Shown here one piece after another: positions 29,577 to 31,120 of a DNA stretch of 31,120 nucleotides. Every line of letters begins with the position of its first letter. The stretch's first letter is position 1. The translations under genes were made by a program, and so were the position numbers. Below the pieces are notes generated by a model. That model had not been told where the DNA came from. It did no database searches and saw nothing but the letters and a program-made list of their open reading frames with translations. This stretch comes from Welwitschia mirabilis (Eukaryota > Gnetophyta > Gnetopsida > Welwitschiales). The stretch spans positions 52,456,614 through 52,487,733 of the forward strand of contig JBOZIK010000001.1 of the NCBI GenBank assembly GCA_051453625.1, written 5' to 3'.

Positions 29577-31120
29577 GAAAGGTATTCCATTTGTTAGACC
29601 TACACTCTTTGATGGGACAAATTATTTTTATTAGAAGATAAGGATGTGAACGTGCTCATAGTCTTTTGAGTTTTAGGTATGGTAAAGTATAAAAAAAGGA
29701 TATAAAGATCCTACAGAAACCATAATAGATGCTACATGCAATACCATCACAAAGATTAAGTAAAGAAAAGATTGGAAAGATAAAGAAAAAACTACTTTTA
29801 TGTATGATTATAAAGCAAAAAATTCTCTTTATTCTATTTTAATAATAGGAGAGTTCAATATAATAGTAGATTATAAGATAGCATAAGAGATTTGGAATGG
29901 TATTATTAGAATATATAAAGGAATTTCTGTTATCAAATAATCAAAGCTTCTCATATGGATGAATCAATTTGAAAATCTAAAAATGAACTATGAAGAAAGA
30001 ATTCATGAGTACTTCACTAGAGTTTTCAACATTGCAAACATAATACATGGCATTGAAGAAAGTTTTTCAAAAGCAAATGTAATACAAAAATTTGGTATAT
30101 CTCTAACTCCTAAATACAGGTCCAAAACTACATCTATGAAAGAATCAAGAGATTTTAATACCATGAAGATAGAAGAGCTATAAAGTGCTCTTACAACATA
30201 TGAAATGAATCTCATACAAGATGAAGCATTGATAGAAAAATTCATTGCTCTTAAGGTAGGTGAAAGTACAAAATATAATCCAAAAGAAAAGGCAAATAAA
30301 GAATAGAAAAAAATAACTTTGATGATGTAGTAAATGAGGAACTTTCACTCATTAGAAGGAGAGCAAAAATACTTCTTTCCCCCAAGTATAACAAAAGATA
30401 TAAATTTAGAAAACCAACTAGATTTTAAGCTAAAGGTAAGTTTAAAGGTAAGTCTTCTAATAATAGTTATTTTTTTGATGTTTCTAAAGTAGAATGTTGG
30501 GTATGTAGAGGATAAGAACATATAGCCTCCGAATGATCTAGTGCTTATAGAATCTAGGATAAGGAACAAGAAAAAAGGCAAAGAAGAAGAGATCCTTCTT
30601 TACAAGATGGAATGATGATGAAGAAGTAATAGAAGAGACATTTGATAAGGAGAAATCTCATCCTTCCTATATGGCTATTACATATTTTTAAGAAAAATAT
30701 GATGAGATAGAAGAAGAGTATGATTCAAAAAGTGAAGATAATACAAGTATAACTCTTCAAGAAAAGTACGATATAATTTCTAAAGAGTTACTTCATACTC
30801 GTAAAGAAGTATATGAACTAGGAAAAAAATGTTTAGAATAAATTATCTTCTGAAAGCTCATCTCTTAAAGTTGAGGTTAGTAGCCTAACATGTGATTTAT
30901 AGAATGTAAGATAGAAACTATCAAATTCAAAGCAAATCAATGAAAAATTCACCTAAGAAATAGATACTTTAAATATCATTCTTGAGCAATGTAGAAGTTT
31001 AAATAACAAGAGTAGCTTGGGATATAGTGAAACCTCAACTAGCACTTTAGCCTATTTGATTGAAAAATGGAATTATAAGCTAATGTCTGAACATTTGGCA
31101 TTTACAAATAATATTATTTA
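29577..31120 (+). pseudogene. Ty1/copia gag remnant, truncated by the window end
   Basis: The start MKGIPFVRPTLFDGTNYFY matches the N-terminus of plant copia Gag (the usual wording is RPPLFDGTNYxYWKxRM). The 74-codon piece from 29959, WMNQFENLKMNYEERIHEYF then NVIQKFGISLTPKYRSKTTS and RDFNTMKIEEL, is the UBN2-type copia capsid domain. A zinc knuckle CWVCRG-EHIASE follows near 30494-30536, with a stop inside and the final Cys changed to a stop. A coiled-coil-like stretch and NKSSLGYSETSTS (near 31008-31045) match the linker before protease. Stops are frequent. Protease, integrase and reverse transcriptase would lie beyond the window. Confidence 0.9.

Noticed and set aside
29959-30245. Minus-strand frame opposite the copia capsid domain
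   Set aside because: It is a shadow of the recognisable plus-strand Gag.

Overview
The window is plant nuclear DNA made almost entirely of old, decayed LTR retrotransposons. It is strongly AT-rich, has no intact gene, and is broken by four runs of N (13159-13750, 20808-21543, 26148-26492, 27505-27550). The plant assignment rests on Ty3/gypsy gag, protease and reverse-transcriptase remnants of the Athila/Tat type, primer-binding sites (PBS) matching plant tRNA-Asp, and a Ty1/copia gag with a PBS matching initiator tRNA-Met. The species cannot be read from the sequence. No host gene, tRNA, rRNA or CRISPR array was found.

Layout. Element A (minus strand, 1-4636) reads 5' LTR (4636-3551), PBS, leader, gag, protease, and the start of reverse transcriptase, cut by the window edge. 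Element D (plus) is an LTR of the same superfamily at 4925-6374, head-to-head with A, followed by a very worn PBS. Element B (minus, about 12114 down to 7490) is a second Athila-like family: LTR, PBS, leader with a 76-bp duplication, gag, protease. From 12115 to 18870 there is AT-rich DNA with no recognisable coding sequence. A decayed minisatellite (18870-19115) borders LTR E (19149-20222, minus), which is preceded in its own sense by a polypurine tract and so is probably a 3' LTR. From 20223 to 25671 lie the worn 3' interior of a minus-strand element, a C-rich island, two copies of a palindromic module, a piece of pol, and tandem or palindromic repeats. Element C (plus) runs LTR 25672-26745, PBS, leader, gag, protease to about 29515. 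There it is joined directly to the PBS and gag of a Ty1/copia element that continues past the window end.

The most interesting signal is an approximately 38-bp four-arm palindrome: RTCRTC, 6 bp, RTCRTC, 2 bp, GATGAC, 6 bp, GATGAC. I count 18 copies, 14 with exact 6-2-6 spacing. They lie roughly 100 bp apart in the upstream halves of LTRs A, C, D and E and again in the untranslated leaders of A and C (and in a leader-like segment F). The half-site variants look like CpG-deamination products of an ancestral GTCGTC/GACGAC arm. This suggests a repeated protein-binding array used by this retrotransposon family both in the promoter and in the transcribed leader. Other notable points are the copia element whose left end falls exactly at its PBS, transition-only decay of the PBSs, and a C-rich island that may be a G-quadruplex or an assembly artefact.
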